Positions 7,306 through 16,718 of a DNA stretch of 64,000 bases are shown in pieces. Source of the stretch: Tahibacter harae (GTDB taxonomy: Bacteria > Pseudomonadota > Gammaproteobacteria > Xanthomonadales > Rhodanobacteraceae); the NCBI RefSeq assembly GCF_024437735.1, contig NZ_JANFQO010000002.1:310001-374000 (forward strand), given 5' to 3'. Positions within the stretch are counted from its first letter, which is position 1, and every line of letters starts with the position of its first letter. Both the position numbers and the translations under genes were made by a program. Below the pieces are notes generated by a model. It was not told the origin of the DNA, made no database searches, and worked only from the letters and a program-made list of their open reading frames with translations.

Positions 7306-9995
7306 AACCCACGACGCAGAAAATATCCGGCTGCTGCGCGACTCCGGCTGCGGATGCGCAGGCCAGGCAATCGCCGCATCATCACGCCGATCCGGAAAAA
7401 GCCGGCGGCGCCTGCCACACCGGCGCGGACGCCGCGACGCAGGCGCAACCTGCCAGCTGCAGCGCAAGTTCCACCGCAGATCAGCAAACCGCGCATTCGC
7501 CGCAGCGTCACGCCGATCCGCACAAGGCCGGCGACGCTTGCCACACCGACGCACACACCGCAACGCAAACGCAATCCGCCAGCTGCTGCGCGCATTCCAC
7601 CGCGGAACCGCAGGCCGCGCACTCGCACCATCACCCTGCCGATCCGGGCAAGGCCGGCGGCACGTGCCACGCGGGCACGCACGCAACGGAACATTCGCAC
7701 CCTGCAGCAACCGCCGGCAGCGCCGGCGCCGGCGCGCTGCGCGATCCCGTCTGCGGCATGAGCGTCGCGCCGGATGCGCCGCATCGCGCCGGACACGGCG
7801 GACAGGAATACCGCTTCTGCTCCGCCGGCTGCCGCAGCAAATTCGTCGCCGCGCCGGACCGCTACCTCAATCCGGCCGCCGCGGCGCCGGCGCCGGCAGG
7901 CACGCGCTATACCTGTCCCATGCATCCGGAGATCGAACAGGATCATCCGGGCACCTGCCCTATCTGCGGCATGGCGCTGGAACCGCTGATGCCCAGCCTG
8001 GACGACGGCGAGAACCCGGAGCTGACCGATTTCCGCCGCCGCTTCTGGTGGACGCTGCCGCTGTCGCTGGCCGTATTCGTGATCGCCATGGCCGGCCACC
8101 GCCTGCCCGGCCTGTCGGCCACGCTGCGCACCTGGCTGGAACTGGTGCTGGCCGCACCGGTGGTGCTCTGGGCCGGCGCGCCATTCTTCCAGCGCTGGGC
8201 CCAGTCCATCGCCAACCGCAGCCCGAACATGTGGACCCTGATCGGCACCGGCGTGGGCGCGGCCTTCGGCTACAGCCTGGTGGCGACGCTGCTGCCGGAT
8301 CTGTTTCCCGCGGCCTTCCGCGAACATGGCCGCGTCGGCGTCTACTACGAGGCCGCCGCGATCATTGTCTCGCTCACGCTGCTGGGCCAGCTGCTGGAAT
8401 TGAAGGCGCGATCGAGCACCTCGGCCGCGATCAAGTCCCTGCTCGGCCTTGCGCCCAAGACCGCACGGCGGCTGCGCGATGACGGCGGCGAGGAAGACAT
8501 TCCGCTGACCCACGTGCATATCGGCGACCGTCTGCGCGTGCGTCCCGGCGAGAAGGTTCCCGTCGACGGCGAGGTGCTGGAAGGACGCTCGCCGGTGGAC
8601 GAATCCATGCTGACCGGCGAACCGGTTCCGGTGGAGAAGACACCCGGCAGCGCGGTGATCGGCGCCACCATCAACGGCAACGGCAGCCTGGTGATCCGCG
8701 CCGACCGTGTCGGTGCGGACACGGTACTCGCGCAGATCGTGCAGCTGGTGGCGCAGGCGCAGCGTTCGCGTGCGCCCATGCAGCGCCTGGCGGACAAGGT
8801 CAGCTACTGGTTCGTGCTCGGCGTGCTCGCGATCGCCGCGGCAACCTTGCTGGGCTGGGGACTTTTCGGCCCGCCGCCGGCCTGGACCTATGCCTTCGTC
8901 AACGCCGTCGCCGTGCTCATCATCGCCTGTCCCTGTGCGCTGGGGCTGGCCACGCCCATGTCGATCATGGTCGCCACCGGACGCGCGGCCCAGGCCGGCG
9001 TGCTGTTCCGCGACGCCGAGGCGATAGAGCGCCTGCGCACGGTGGATACCGTGATCGTGGACAAGACCGGCACGCTGACCGAAGGGCGGCCGGCCTTCCG
9101 CGAGATCGTCCCCTTCGGCAACTGGAGCGAGGCCGACGTGCTGGGCCTGGCGGCGAGCCTGGACCAGGGCAGCGAGCATCCGCTGGCCGATGCCATCGTG
9201 GCCGAAGCGCGCCGGCGCCAGCTGTCCTTGCAGCGCGTGGACGGCTTTGAATCGGTCACCGGCATCGGCGTACGCGGCCGCGTGGCCGGCCACGATCTGC
9301 ACCTGGGCAATACCGCGCTGATGCAGGAAGCCGGCGTGGCGACGCAGGCGGCGCAGGCGCAGGCCGAGCGGCTGCGCACCGAAGGCGCCAGCGTCATGCA
9401 TCTGGCCGTGGACGGCGCGCTGGCGGGACTGGTGGCCGTGGCCGATCCGATCAAGCCGAGCACCGCCGAAGCCATCGCCGCGCTGCATGCGGCGGGGCTG
9501 CGCATCGTGATGGCCACCGGCGACGGCCGCACCACTGCCGAAGCCGTGGCGCGGCAGCTGCACATCGACGAAGTGCACGGCGAAGTGCGCCCGCAGGACA
9601 AGGCCGCACTGGTGGCCCGCGCCCAGGCGCAGGGGCACCGCGTGGCGATGGCCGGCGACGGCATCAACGACGCGCCGGCGCTGGCCGCGGCCGACGTGGG
9701 CATCGCCATGGGCACGGGTACCGATGTCGCGATGTCCAGCGCCCAGGTCACCCTGGTCAAGGGCGATCTGCGCGGCATCGTGCGGGCGCGCCAGATCTCC
9801 CAGGCCGCCGTGCGCAACATGCGCCAGAACCTGGCCTTCGCCTTCGCCTACAACGCGCTGGGCGTGCCCATCGCGGCGGGGCTGCTGTATCCGGTATTCG
9901 GCGTGTTGCTGAGTCCCATGATCGCCGCGCTGGCCATGAGCCTGTCGTCGGTCTCGGTCGTGGCCAACGCGCTGCGCCTGCATAGCGGCCGATGA
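7302..9995 (+). CDS. copA: Copper-translocating P1B-type ATPase with His/Cys-rich repeat tail
   Basis: The product has 897 residues. The first ~145 are a His/Cys-rich low-complexity region with 42-residue repeats. A YHS-type metal domain (DPVCGMSV, about 148-190) and a heavy-metal-binding domain ([21 protein letters not shown], about 204-224) follow. The P1B core has the usual parts: TGEP near 437, the CPC permeation motif at 543-545, DKTGTLTEG with the phosphorylated Asp near 587, SEHPLA near 624, and GDGIND near 785. CPC and the HMBD/YHS pair indicate Cu(I) export from the cytoplasm. It overlaps the regulator upstream and an AraC gene downstream, each by ATGA. Confidence 0.93.
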   Translation: MKPTTQKISGCCATPAADAQARQSPHHHADPEKAGGACHTGADAATQAQPASCSASSTADQQTAHSPQRHADPHKAGDACHTDAHTATQTQSASCCAHSTAEPQAAHSHHHPADPGKAGGTCHAGTHATEHSHPAATAGSAGAGALRDPVCGMSVAPDAPHRAGHGGQEYRFCSAGCRSKFVAAPDRYLNPAAAAPAPAGTRYTCPMHPEIEQDHPGTCPICGMALEPLMPSLDDGENPELTDFRRRFWWTLPLSLAVFVIAMAGHRLPGLSATLRTWLELVLAAPVVLWAGAPFFQRWAQSIANRSPNMWTLIGTGVGAAFGYSLVATLLPDLFPAAFREHGRVGVYYEAAAIIVSLTLLGQLLELKARSSTSAAIKSLLGLAPKTARRLRDDGGEEDIPLTHVHIGDRLRVRPGEKVPVDGEVLEGRSPVDESMLTGEPVPVEKTPGSAVIGATINGNGSLVIRADRVGADTVLAQIVQLVAQAQRSRAPMQRLADKVSYWFVLGVLAIAAATLLGWGLFGPPPAWTYAFVNAVAVLIIACPCALGLATPMSIMVATGRAAQAGVLFRDAEAIERLRTVDTVIVDKTGTLTEGRPAFREIVPFGNWSEADVLGLAASLDQGSEHPLADAIVAEARRRQLSLQRVDGFESVTGIGVRGRVAGHDLHLGNTALMQEAGVATQAAQAQAERLRTEGASVMHLAVDGALAGLVAVADPIKPSTAEAIAALHAAGLRIVMATGDGRTTAEAVARQLHIDEVHGEVRPQDKAALVARAQAQGHRVAMAGDGINDAPALAAADVGIAMGTGTDVAMSSAQVTLVKGDLRGIVRARQISQAAVRNMRQNLAFAFAYNALGVPIAAGLLYPVFGVLLSPMIAALAMSLSSVSVVANALRLHSGR
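7383..7697 (+). repeat. 126-base coding tandem repeat in copA N-terminus
   Basis: Three units start at residues 28, 70 and 112 of CopA, exactly 42 residues (126 bases) apart. Each opens with H/P-A-D-P-x-K-A-G-x-x-C-H and continues with a Thr/Gln/Ala-rich part and a Cys pair; the third unit is cut short. The units differ by several substitutions, so they are not a recent perfect duplication. They multiply Cys and His residues that could bind copper. Confidence 0.85.
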
Positions 9996-10756
9996 TGCAA
10001 GATCCCGCTGCCAGGAATGGCGCGCCGTGGCACGGGCGCATTGCGCTCGGCGCCGGCTGGGGCCAGTTCCGCGGCCGCGCCGGCGACAGCCACGCCCACC
10101 GGCATCCGGCGCTGCAACTCGCGCTGGGCGACGGCCGGCCGGTGCGCGCCGAAATCGCAGGGGAAACGGTTGCAGCGCCCGGCCTGCTCATCGGCTCCGG
10201 CGTTGCGCACCGGCTATGGCCAGGGCCGGTATGGCTGCTCTACGTGGAGCGCGAATCCGATGCCGGCCGCCGGCTGTCGACGGCCGGCACGGACGGCCTG
10301 CGGCGTCTGCGCGCGCGGGAACGCGACCAGTTGCTGGCCCTGTGGCAGCGTCCCGCGCCGGACGCGGTGCGGCTGCAAGCCGTGATCGACGCACTCTGCG
10401 GCACGCCGGCTGCCGCCGTGCCGGAACGGATTTCGACGCGCCGCCTGCGCACCCTGATCGCCGCACTGCCGGCGCAGCCCGCCGCCGCGTGGACGCTACC
10501 GGCGCTGGCGTCCGCCGCGGCACTGTCGCCCAGCCGCTTCGCGCATGCCTTCCGCGCGCAGACCGGCATGGCCGTGCGTCCGTATCTGCGCTGGCTGCGC
10601 CTGGCGCGTGCGCTGGAAGGGGCGAGCCGGGGCGCAGGCCTCACCGCGGCCGCGCTGGATGCCGGCTTCGCGGATGCCGCGCATTTCAGCCGCACCATGC
10701 GCCGCCATTTCGGCGTGACGCCGAGCAGCATCCTGGCCGCGCTGCGGGAAGCCTGA
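9992..10756 (+). CDS. AraC-family transcriptional regulator
   Basis: The product has 254 residues. The N-terminal part looks like a small cupin sensor: [18 protein letters not shown], then the [12 protein letters not shown] region. The C-terminal ~100 residues hold two helix-turn-helix motifs of the AraC type: [21 protein letters not shown] and [20 protein letters not shown] followed by GVTPS. The start overlaps the copA stop by ATGA, so it is translated with the copper ATPase. An AraC regulator is not a usual partner of copA. It may act on the neighbouring hydroxylase gene or on other copper-related targets. The ligand is unknown. Confidence 0.87.
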   Translation: MMQDPAARNGAPWHGRIALGAGWGQFRGRAGDSHAHRHPALQLALGDGRPVRAEIAGETVAAPGLLIGSGVAHRLWPGPVWLLYVERESDAGRRLSTAGTDGLRRLRARERDQLLALWQRPAPDAVRLQAVIDALCGTPAAAVPERISTRRLRTLIAALPAQPAAAWTLPALASAAALSPSRFAHAFRAQTGMAVRPYLRWLRLARALEGASRGAGLTAAALDAGFADAAHFSRTMRRHFGVTPSSILAALREA

Positions 10757-10842
10757 GCCGCCGACTCAGCCACTACGTTCAAGCCGCGCCGCGCACCGGC
10801 CGGCCACACTGAGCGCCATCTTCCCCCGGCGCCGAGGCGGCC

Positions 10843-11709
10843 ATGCAATGGAGAACGATCGTGCGCTACGGCGCTTATCCGCTGGTATTCGGCGGCGCAG
10901 CCGCAGGTGTGTTCGCCGCCGCCGATGCGGCGCACACCGCGGGGCTGCGCTTGGCGCTGACCGCCGCCGGCGGCCTGCTCGCGGTGGCGCTGCTGGAACG
11001 TCTGCAGCCGTTCCGGCCCGAGTGGAACCAGGATCATGGCGATACCTGGACCGACGCCATCCATCTGCTGGTCAACCTCGGCCTGCTGTCGGCCGCGGCC
11101 GGCCTGCTGCACGCCCTGGCCGGTGCACTGCCGGCGACAGCGCCATGGCCGCGGCACTGGCCGGTCGGTGTGCAGATCATCGCGGCGGGCGCGGTAGTCG
11201 ATCTCGGTCTCTACGCCATGCACCGGCTCAGCCATCGCATTGCGTGGCTGTGGCGGCTGCATGCGATCCATCACAGCGCCGAACGCCTGTACTGGATGAA
11301 CGGCGAGCGCCGTCATCCACTGAGCGCGGTGCTGCTGGCCGGCCCGGGGCTGGCGGCCACGGCCCTGCTCGGCGCGCCGCCGGCCGTGGTCAGCGCCTGG
11401 CTCACCCTGCTGACCGTGCACCTGGCCTTCCAGCATGCCAATCTCGACTACTCGCTGGGTCCGCTGCGCGGCATCCTCGGCGTGGCAGAAAGCCATCGCT
11501 GGCACCACAAGCGCGAGTACGAGGACGCCGAGGTCAATTTCGGCGAGTTCTGGCTACTGTGGGACCGCCTGTTCGGCACCTACCGCGATCCGCGGACGCC
11601 GCTGGCGGCGAACGCGGTAGGTCTGCGCGAAGCCGGCTTTCCGGCCACGTATGCGGCGCAGTGGCGCTGGCCTTTCGCGCGGCGCACCGGCCGCCCGCCG
11701 CCCGCGTGA
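10843..11709 (+). CDS. Sterol desaturase/fatty acid hydroxylase family membrane protein
   Basis: The product has 288 residues with about six hydrophobic segments. The three His clusters of the non-heme di-iron hydroxylase family are present: HRLSH near residue 127, HAIHHS near 140, and HRWHH near 218, with a further HAN motif near 199. Such enzymes hydroxylate or desaturate lipids in the inner membrane with O2. The actual substrate cannot be told. The ATG at 10843 gives a basic start followed by TM1. It lies 86 bases downstream of the AraC regulator on the same strand. Confidence 0.85.
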   Translation: MQWRTIVRYGAYPLVFGGAAAGVFAAADAAHTAGLRLALTAAGGLLAVALLERLQPFRPEWNQDHGDTWTDAIHLLVNLGLLSAAAGLLHALAGALPATAPWPRHWPVGVQIIAAGAVVDLGLYAMHRLSHRIAWLWRLHAIHHSAERLYWMNGERRHPLSAVLLAGPGLAATALLGAPPAVVSAWLTLLTVHLAFQHANLDYSLGPLRGILGVAESHRWHHKREYEDAEVNFGEFWLLWDRLFGTYRDPRTPLAANAVGLREAGFPATYAAQWRWPFARRTGRPPPA

Positions 11710-11764
11710 ACCCGGGGCGGCGGCGGCGTTGCTATCCTGCGCCACCGCCACCGGATGAACCGCC

Positions 11765-12070
11765 ATGCCCGTGCTGATCCTGCTGACCGTGCTGTTCGCC
11801 GCCGTCGGCGTGTCTGTCTTTCTCGTGCTCATGCTCATGCTGATCATCGGCCTCAACGGCATGAGCGGCGCCGCGGCCCAGCCCTGGCTGATCGGCGCGG
11901 CGCTGATCCTGTTCGTGGTGCCCAACCTCGGCGCCGGCAGCCTGCTCAGCCTGATCTCGCGCAAGCTCGCCGGTCCGGGCTGGAGCGTGCTTGCGGCCAG
12001 CGGCTGGTCGGCGCTGGCCTTCATCGCGCAGTTGGGGCTCGCGGCGCTGCTGTGGCGCGGCCTGCGCTGA
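11765..12070 (+). CDS. Small three-helix membrane protein of unknown function
   Basis: The product has 101 residues with three strongly hydrophobic segments, at about residues 2-28, 38-60 and 78-97, separated by short polar loops; the second loop (SRKLAGPGWS) is basic. It should be an inner-membrane protein. A TATCCT hexamer at 11733-11738 may be its -10. An alternative start at 11755 lies in another frame. No family is recognised and the neighbours give no clear hint. Confidence 0.6.
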   Translation: MPVLILLTVLFAAVGVSVFLVLMLMLIIGLNGMSGAAAQPWLIGAALILFVVPNLGAGSLLSLISRKLAGPGWSVLAASGWSALAFIAQLGLAALLWRGLR

Positions 12071-12226
12071 CGCAGCGCAGGGCCGGAGCGCGGCCCAATG
12101 CGGACATTGCGCGTCCGCATACGGCCATTTCTGCGAATTGATCCGCGACATGCCGCAGCCGCATGTCGCCGCGCGGACAGCTTGGCTATGCTTGCCCGTT
12201 CCGGTCCAACGCCAGGCTACGCATCC

Positions 12227-13999
12227 ATGATCCGATCCGCCGCCTTCCTCGCCGTCTCGCTGCTGCTGGGCTCCGCCGCCACCGCCGCCGCGCCCAATGA
12301 TCTGCGCACCGTGTCGGAGCAGTCCGGCTTCAAGCGCACCGGCCGCTACGACGAAGTCATAGACCTGTGCGCGCGCTTCGCCGCGGCCTATCCCGATGCC
12401 GTGGCCTGCGAAGAATTCGGCCGCACGCCGGAAGGCCGGCCCATGCTGGCGCTGGTCGTCAGCAAGAGCGGCGCACGCACCGCGCAGGCCGCGCACGAAC
12501 AGGGCATTCCGGTCAGCCTGTTCCAGGGCGGCATCCACGCCGGCGAGATCGATGGCAAGGACGCGGGCTTCCTGCTGCTGCGCGAACTGCTGCAGGGCAA
12601 GGCGGGCAAGGGGCTGCTGGAAAAGCAGGTGCTGGTGTTCGTGCCCGTGTTCAACATCGACGGCCACGAGCGCTTCGGCGCGTGGAACCGGCCCAACCAG
12701 CGCGGCCCCGAGCAGATGGGCTGGCGCACCACGGCGCAGAACTACAATCTCAACCGCGATTATCTCAAGGCCGACGCCCCCGAAATGCGGGCCATGCTGG
12801 GCCTCATCAGCCGCTGGGATCCGCTGGTCTATGTCGATCTGCACGTCACCGACGGCGCCAAGTTCGAGCACGATGTGGCGATCCAGGTCGAGCCGCTGTA
12901 TTCCGGCGACGAGGAACTGAAAAAGCTCGGCCGCCAGCTGCGCGACGAGACCATGGCGCGGCTGGCCAAGCAGGGCTCGCTGCCGGTGGGCTTCTATCCT
13001 TCGTTCGTGGTCGGCGACGATCCGGCCTCGGGCTTCGCCGACGCGGTCGCGCCGCCGCGCTTCTCCACCGGCTACCTGCCGCTGCGCAACCGCTTCGCCA
13101 TGCTGGTGGAAACGCATTCGTGGAAGCCGTATCCGCAGCGCGTGCGCATCACCCGCAACACCATCCTCGACGTGATGCAGCTCGTGGCCGAACGCGGCAG
13201 GGACTGGCGCGTGGAACAGCGCACTGCCGACGAACGCGCCGCCACGCTCGGCGGCACGCGCGTGGCGCTGGACTACGCCGCGAGCGAGCAGGCCCGCACC
13301 GTCGAATTCCGCGGCTATGCGTATACGCGCACGCCGTCGGAGATCTCCGGCCAGCTGATGACGCGCTACGACGAGAAGAAACCGCAGATATGGAAAGTGC
13401 CGCTGCGCGACGACGTGCGCCCCAGCGTGCAGGTGGACGCGCCCAAGGCCGGCTACATCGTGCCGGCGGCCTGGGCGCAGCAGGTCGCTGCGCGGCTGGA
13501 CGTGCACGGCGTGAGCTACCGGCGCATCGAACGCGCCCTGCCCCAGCTGCCGGTGCAGACCTTCCGCGCCGCCAGCGCGACCTTCGCCAGCCGGCCGGTG
13601 GAAGGCCACAGCCGCGCCACCCTGCAGGGCGAATGGAAGGACGAGACCCGCGATCTGGCCGCCGGCGCCTTGTTCGTGCCGCTGGCCCAGGCGCGCTCGC
13701 GCATCGCGGTCGCCCTGCTGGAACCGCAGGCGCCCGATTCCCTCGCCGCCTGGGGCGAATTCAACGGCGCCTTCGAGCAGAAGGAATACATGGAAGACTA
13801 CGTAGCCGAGGACGTCGCGCGCGAACAGCTCAAGCGCGATCCCAGGCTGGCCGAGGAATTCCAGAAGAAACTCGCCAGCGACGCGGAGTTCGCCAAGGAT
13901 CCCGCCGCGCGCCTGCAGTTCTTCGCGCGGCGCCATGCGTCCTGGGACGAACGCTTCAACCTGTATCCGGTGGTGCGCACGGAGCGCGCGCCGGAGTAG
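12227..13999 (+). CDS. Secreted M14-family zinc carboxypeptidase
   Basis: The product has 590 residues with a signal peptide (MIRSAAFLAVSLLLGSAATA). The N-terminal catalytic domain has the zinc motif HAGE at residues 104-107 (in GGIHAGEIDGKDAG), NxDGHERF, NLNRDYLK and YVDLHVTDG with the third zinc His. VETHSWKPY near residue 300 completes the M14 fold. The C-terminal half (about 340-590) is an extra region seen in this bacterial subgroup. It would cleave C-terminal residues from peptides in the periplasm or outside the cell. I chose ATG 12227 because it begins the signal peptide. TATGCT at 12187-12192 is a possible -10. Confidence 0.9.
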   Translation: MIRSAAFLAVSLLLGSAATAAAPNDLRTVSEQSGFKRTGRYDEVIDLCARFAAAYPDAVACEEFGRTPEGRPMLALVVSKSGARTAQAAHEQGIPVSLFQGGIHAGEIDGKDAGFLLLRELLQGKAGKGLLEKQVLVFVPVFNIDGHERFGAWNRPNQRGPEQMGWRTTAQNYNLNRDYLKADAPEMRAMLGLISRWDPLVYVDLHVTDGAKFEHDVAIQVEPLYSGDEELKKLGRQLRDETMARLAKQGSLPVGFYPSFVVGDDPASGFADAVAPPRFSTGYLPLRNRFAMLVETHSWKPYPQRVRITRNTILDVMQLVAERGRDWRVEQRTADERAATLGGTRVALDYAASEQARTVEFRGYAYTRTPSEISGQLMTRYDEKKPQIWKVPLRDDVRPSVQVDAPKAGYIVPAAWAQQVAARLDVHGVSYRRIERALPQLPVQTFRAASATFASRPVEGHSRATLQGEWKDETRDLAAGALFVPLAQARSRIAVALLEPQAPDSLAAWGEFNGAFEQKEYMEDYVAEDVAREQLKRDPRLAEEFQKKLASDAEFAKDPAARLQFFARRHASWDERFNLYPVVRTERAPE

Positions 14000-14023
14000 C
14001 CGCAGGCGTCCCATCGCCTTGAA

Positions 14024-14039
14024 AAACCGGCGCCGGTTT
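14024..14039. terminator. Palindrome between convergent genes
   Basis: AAACCGGC followed directly by GCCGGTTT forms a 16-base perfect palindrome, followed within a few bases by more GGCGCC-rich dyad sequence. It lies between the M14 peptidase stop and the convergent YdeI gene. With A and T at its ends it may form a weak bidirectional terminator, although an ideal loop is missing. Confidence 0.3.
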
Positions 14040-14066
14040 CACGGCGCCGGCAGCGCCCGCGGCGCC

Positions 14067-14669
14067 TCAGCCCTGCATGTACTTCCAGTTGCGCGGCTTG
14101 CCCTCGGCCATCCATTCGACGGCCTGCGCCAGGCGTTTCTGCCGCGTTTCCTCGCGCTTGGCCTCGGTCAGCCATTCGATGTATTCGCGTTTGTTCGACG
14201 GGCTGAAGGCGGCGAACACGGCGGCGGCCTTGCGGTTCTTTTCCAGCGCGGCGGCGAGATCCCCGGGCACCTCGGCCGGCGGCCTGGGCGCGGCGTCCTT
14301 GGTCTTGCGCGCGGGCTGTACGCCGTCCTCGTTGAGTTTCATGGCCTGGCGGATATAGCCGGCCAGCACTTTCCTGCCCGGCGCTTCCTTGATCGCGGTG
14401 ATGCGGCCGAACTGGCCCATGGCTTCCGCGTTCTTCGCATCGGCGAGAAACAACGCGCCTTTCCAGAAGCCGAAGGCGCAGTGCTGCTTGAACGCCGCCA
14501 TATGGCAGAGCGGACCGCGGTAGTCGAAGAACGGCGAACTCCATTTGATGGTTTCCTGCACCTCGGGACAGTGCTGGTGCACCGCCTCGCGCAGGTATTC
14601 AAGTATGGGCCGGGCGAATTCGGCGGACCTGGCGATATAGGCGTCTACGCGCGGATCACGGGTTCCCAT
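14067..14669 (-). CDS. YdeI/OmpD-associated family protein (DUF1801 plus OmdA domain)
   Basis: The product has 200 residues. The N-terminal half has the DUF1801 pattern (CPEVQETIKWSSPFFDYRG, then GFWKGALF). The C-terminal half has the bacteriocin-protection/OmdA pattern (DLAAALEKNRKAAAVFAAFSPSNKREYIEWLTEAKR, split here only for description), ending in AEGKPRNWKYM. Proteins of this layout are common and cytosolic, and their biochemical role is not established. It stands 57 bases upstream of nothing in its operon apart from the GNAT gene at 14727, from which it is read separately. Confidence 0.85.
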   Translation of the reverse strand: MGTRDPRVDAYIARSAEFARPILEYLREAVHQHCPEVQETIKWSSPFFDYRGPLCHMAAFKQHCAFGFWKGALFLADAKNAEAMGQFGRITAIKEAPGRKVLAGYIRQAMKLNEDGVQPARKTKDAAPRPPAEVPGDLAAALEKNRKAAAVFAAFSPSNKREYIEWLTEAKREETRQKRLAQAVEWMAEGKPRNWKYMQG

Positions 14670-14726
14670 GGTTCATCCCGATGCAGTCGGCGAGGTGCGG
14701 CGGCGCCGGACGGCGGCGCGGTGGAC

Positions 14727-15011
14727 TCAGTTGCCGGCGAGCAGGTCGGCCTGCTGCGGATGGCGCTGGAACCAGACCCGGGCGTAGGAGCACAGCGGGC
14801 GTATCTTCCAGCCGCGTTCGCGCGCCGCGGCCGCGGCGGCTTCGGTCAGGCGCGCGGCGATGCCGCGGCCGCCGACGGCCTCGGGCACGCCGGTGTGGAC
14901 GATGCTCATGAGAGGGCCGGAAAGCTCGTAGTCCAGCTCGCAGCGGTGGCCGTCGACCCAGGCCTCGAAGCGGCGGGCAGCGGTGTCGTGGGTGATCGGC
15001 AGATCGTCCAT
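14727..15011 (-). CDS. Small GNAT-type N-acetyltransferase (YjdJ-like)
   Basis: The product has 94 residues. The central stretch VHTGVPEAVGGRGIAARLTEAAAAAARERGW contains the acetyl-CoA-binding loop (G-G-R-G-I-A). The following PLCSYARVWFQRHP matches the short single-domain GNAT family typified by YjdJ. The substrate is unknown. The start at 15011 is divergent from the cardiolipin synthase gene, with 127 bases between them. It may form a unit with the YdeI gene 57 bases downstream. Confidence 0.82.
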   Translation of the reverse strand: MDDLPITHDTAARRFEAWVDGHRCELDYELSGPLMSIVHTGVPEAVGGRGIAARLTEAAAAAARERGWKIRPLCSYARVWFQRHPQQADLLAGN

Positions 15012-15125
15012 GCGCAGGGCTCGGCGGCGGAGGGCCGGGCAACGCTACACCCTGGCCGCGCGGCTGACCAGGGCGTGCATTGGCATCGGCCGGCGCGACC
15101 ACATTTCCTGTACTGACTCAGCCGT

Positions 15126-15131
15126 TACACT
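15126..15131 (+). promoter_or_regulatory. Candidate -10 element of cls, close to the start codon
   Basis: TACACT at 15126-15131 ends only 7 bases before the ATG at 15139. If it is used, transcription would begin at or beside the start codon, giving a leaderless mRNA. No convincing -35 was found. Similar spacing occurs before phaR and the ABC-F gene. Confidence 0.4.
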
Positions 15132-15138
15132 CGGGCCC

Positions 15139-16575
15139 ATGTCCGTACCTGAATGCTTTCCCTCACCGCCCGCCTCGCCCTGGCGCCGCATGGCCGAACA
15201 GGCCTTCAGCCGCGCCGCCGGCGCGCCCCTGGTCGGCGCCAATGCGGTGGAACTGCTGATCGACGCCGAAGTGCATTTCCAGGCCTGGCAGCAGGCCATC
15301 TCCGGCGCGAAGAAATCACTATTTCTGGAAAATTACATAATCCGCGACGATTCCGTCGGGCGCCGCCTGCGCGACGCGCTGGCCGAGCGCGCGGCGGCCG
15401 GGGTCAAGGTCTGCGTGGTGCGCGACTGGCTGGGCTGCCTGGGCCTGGACGGCAGGCGCTACTGGCAGCCGCTGCTGGACGCCGGCGGCGAGGTGCGCTC
15501 CTACAATCCGCCGCGCTTCGCCAGTCCGCTGGGCTGGATCAGCCGCGACCACCGCAAGCTGCTGGTGATCGACAACGAACTCAGCTACATCACCGGCGTG
15601 TGCGTATCGGAGAAATGGCTGGGCGATCCGCGCAAAGGCATCGCGCCCTGGCGCGATACGGGCGTCAGCCTGCGCGGCCCGGCGGTGGCCGAGCTGGTGC
15701 TGGCCTTCGCCGATCTCTGGGCCCAGCTGGGTCCGCCGCTGCCGGCGGAATTGTTGCAGACCTCGGCAGAACCCGCCGGCGACGTCGACGTGCGCGTGAT
15801 CGCGACCCAGCCCAGCACCGCCGGACTGTTCCGCCTGGACCAGCTCATCGCCGCGATGGCGCGCGAGCGCCTGTGGCTGGCCGATGCCTATTTCGTCGGC
15901 CTGCCGCCGTACGTGCAGGCGCTGGCCGCCGCTGCCCGCGACGGCGTGGACGTGCGCCTGCTGGTGCCGGGCGCCAGCGACATCCCGGCCGTAGCGCGGC
16001 TGTCCCGCGCCGGCTACCGGCCGCTGCTGGAAGCCGGCGTGCGCGTGTTCGAGTGGAACGGTTCCATGATGCACGCCAAGACCGCCGTGGCCGATTCGCG
16101 CTGGGCCCGGGTCGGCTCCAGCAACCTGAACATCGCCAGCTGGATGGGCAACTGCGAGATCGATCTTGCCGTGGAAGACCGCGGCTTCGCCGCGCAGATG
16201 GAAGAGCAATACCTCAAGGATCTGAGCCTCTCCACCGAAATCGTGCTGCGCCGGAAAAAAGGCCACAAGGCCGCGCGCAGCAGCCGCCGTCACGGCGGCA
16301 GTTCCAGCCGCGCCGCCGCCGGCGTGATGCGCCTGGCGCACAGCGTCGGTGCCGCGCTCGGCGACCAGCGCGTGCTGGGCCGGGCCGAGGCCACGTCCCT
16401 GCCCTGGATCGCGCTGTGCCTGCTGCTGCTGGCCGGGCTGGGCCTGTACTGGCCCTGGCTGCTGGCCTGGCCGCTGAGCGTGCTGACCGGCCTGGCCGGG
16501 CTGAGCCTGCTCGCCCGCGCGCTGCAGGCGCGCAAGCGCAGCGCGCCGCCGCTGCAGACCGCGGACAAGGGCTGA
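15139..16575 (+). CDS. cls: Cardiolipin synthase (phospholipase D family)
   Basis: The product has 478 residues with two HKD motifs, HRKLLVID near residue 138 and HAKTAVAD near 313. Each is followed by the family's Gly/Ser/Asn context (GVCVSEKW and GSSNLNIASW). These catalyse phosphatidyl transfer that forms cardiolipin at the inner membrane. Residues 370-410 are basic and Ser-rich, and two hydrophobic helices lie near 415-460. This C-terminal membrane anchor differs from the N-terminal anchors of E. coli ClsA. The ATG at 15139 is preferred over upstream frames because it opens a typical cytosolic start. Confidence 0.88.
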   Translation: MSVPECFPSPPASPWRRMAEQAFSRAAGAPLVGANAVELLIDAEVHFQAWQQAISGAKKSLFLENYIIRDDSVGRRLRDALAERAAAGVKVCVVRDWLGCLGLDGRRYWQPLLDAGGEVRSYNPPRFASPLGWISRDHRKLLVIDNELSYITGVCVSEKWLGDPRKGIAPWRDTGVSLRGPAVAELVLAFADLWAQLGPPLPAELLQTSAEPAGDVDVRVIATQPSTAGLFRLDQLIAAMARERLWLADAYFVGLPPYVQALAAAARDGVDVRLLVPGASDIPAVARLSRAGYRPLLEAGVRVFEWNGSMMHAKTAVADSRWARVGSSNLNIASWMGNCEIDLAVEDRGFAAQMEEQYLKDLSLSTEIVLRRKKGHKAARSSRRHGGSSSRAAAGVMRLAHSVGAALGDQRVLGRAEATSLPWIALCLLLLAGLGLYWPWLLAWPLSVLTGLAGLSLLARALQARKRSAPPLQTADKG

Positions 16576-16718
16576 AAGCCGCCGCTTGCAGCCTGCGGAA
16601 ATCCGCATCGCGCTGCAGTCGCGCGGCTTGGCGCTGCTTTGCGGCGACGCGCGGCCGCACCGCACCCGGTACCGTCGCGCCGCAGTCCTGCGTCGTGTAA
16701 CCAGGCCGTCGCGATCGG

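Noticed and set aside
7023-9983. Nearly 1,000-codon open frame antisense to copA
   Set aside because: Composition mirrors the ATPase codons, with no recognisable motif and no ribosome binding site.
16290-16568. Second gene antisense to the C-terminus of cardiolipin synthase
   Set aside because: No ribosome binding site and Ser/Ala/Arg-rich composition; the plus strand encodes two proper TM helices.
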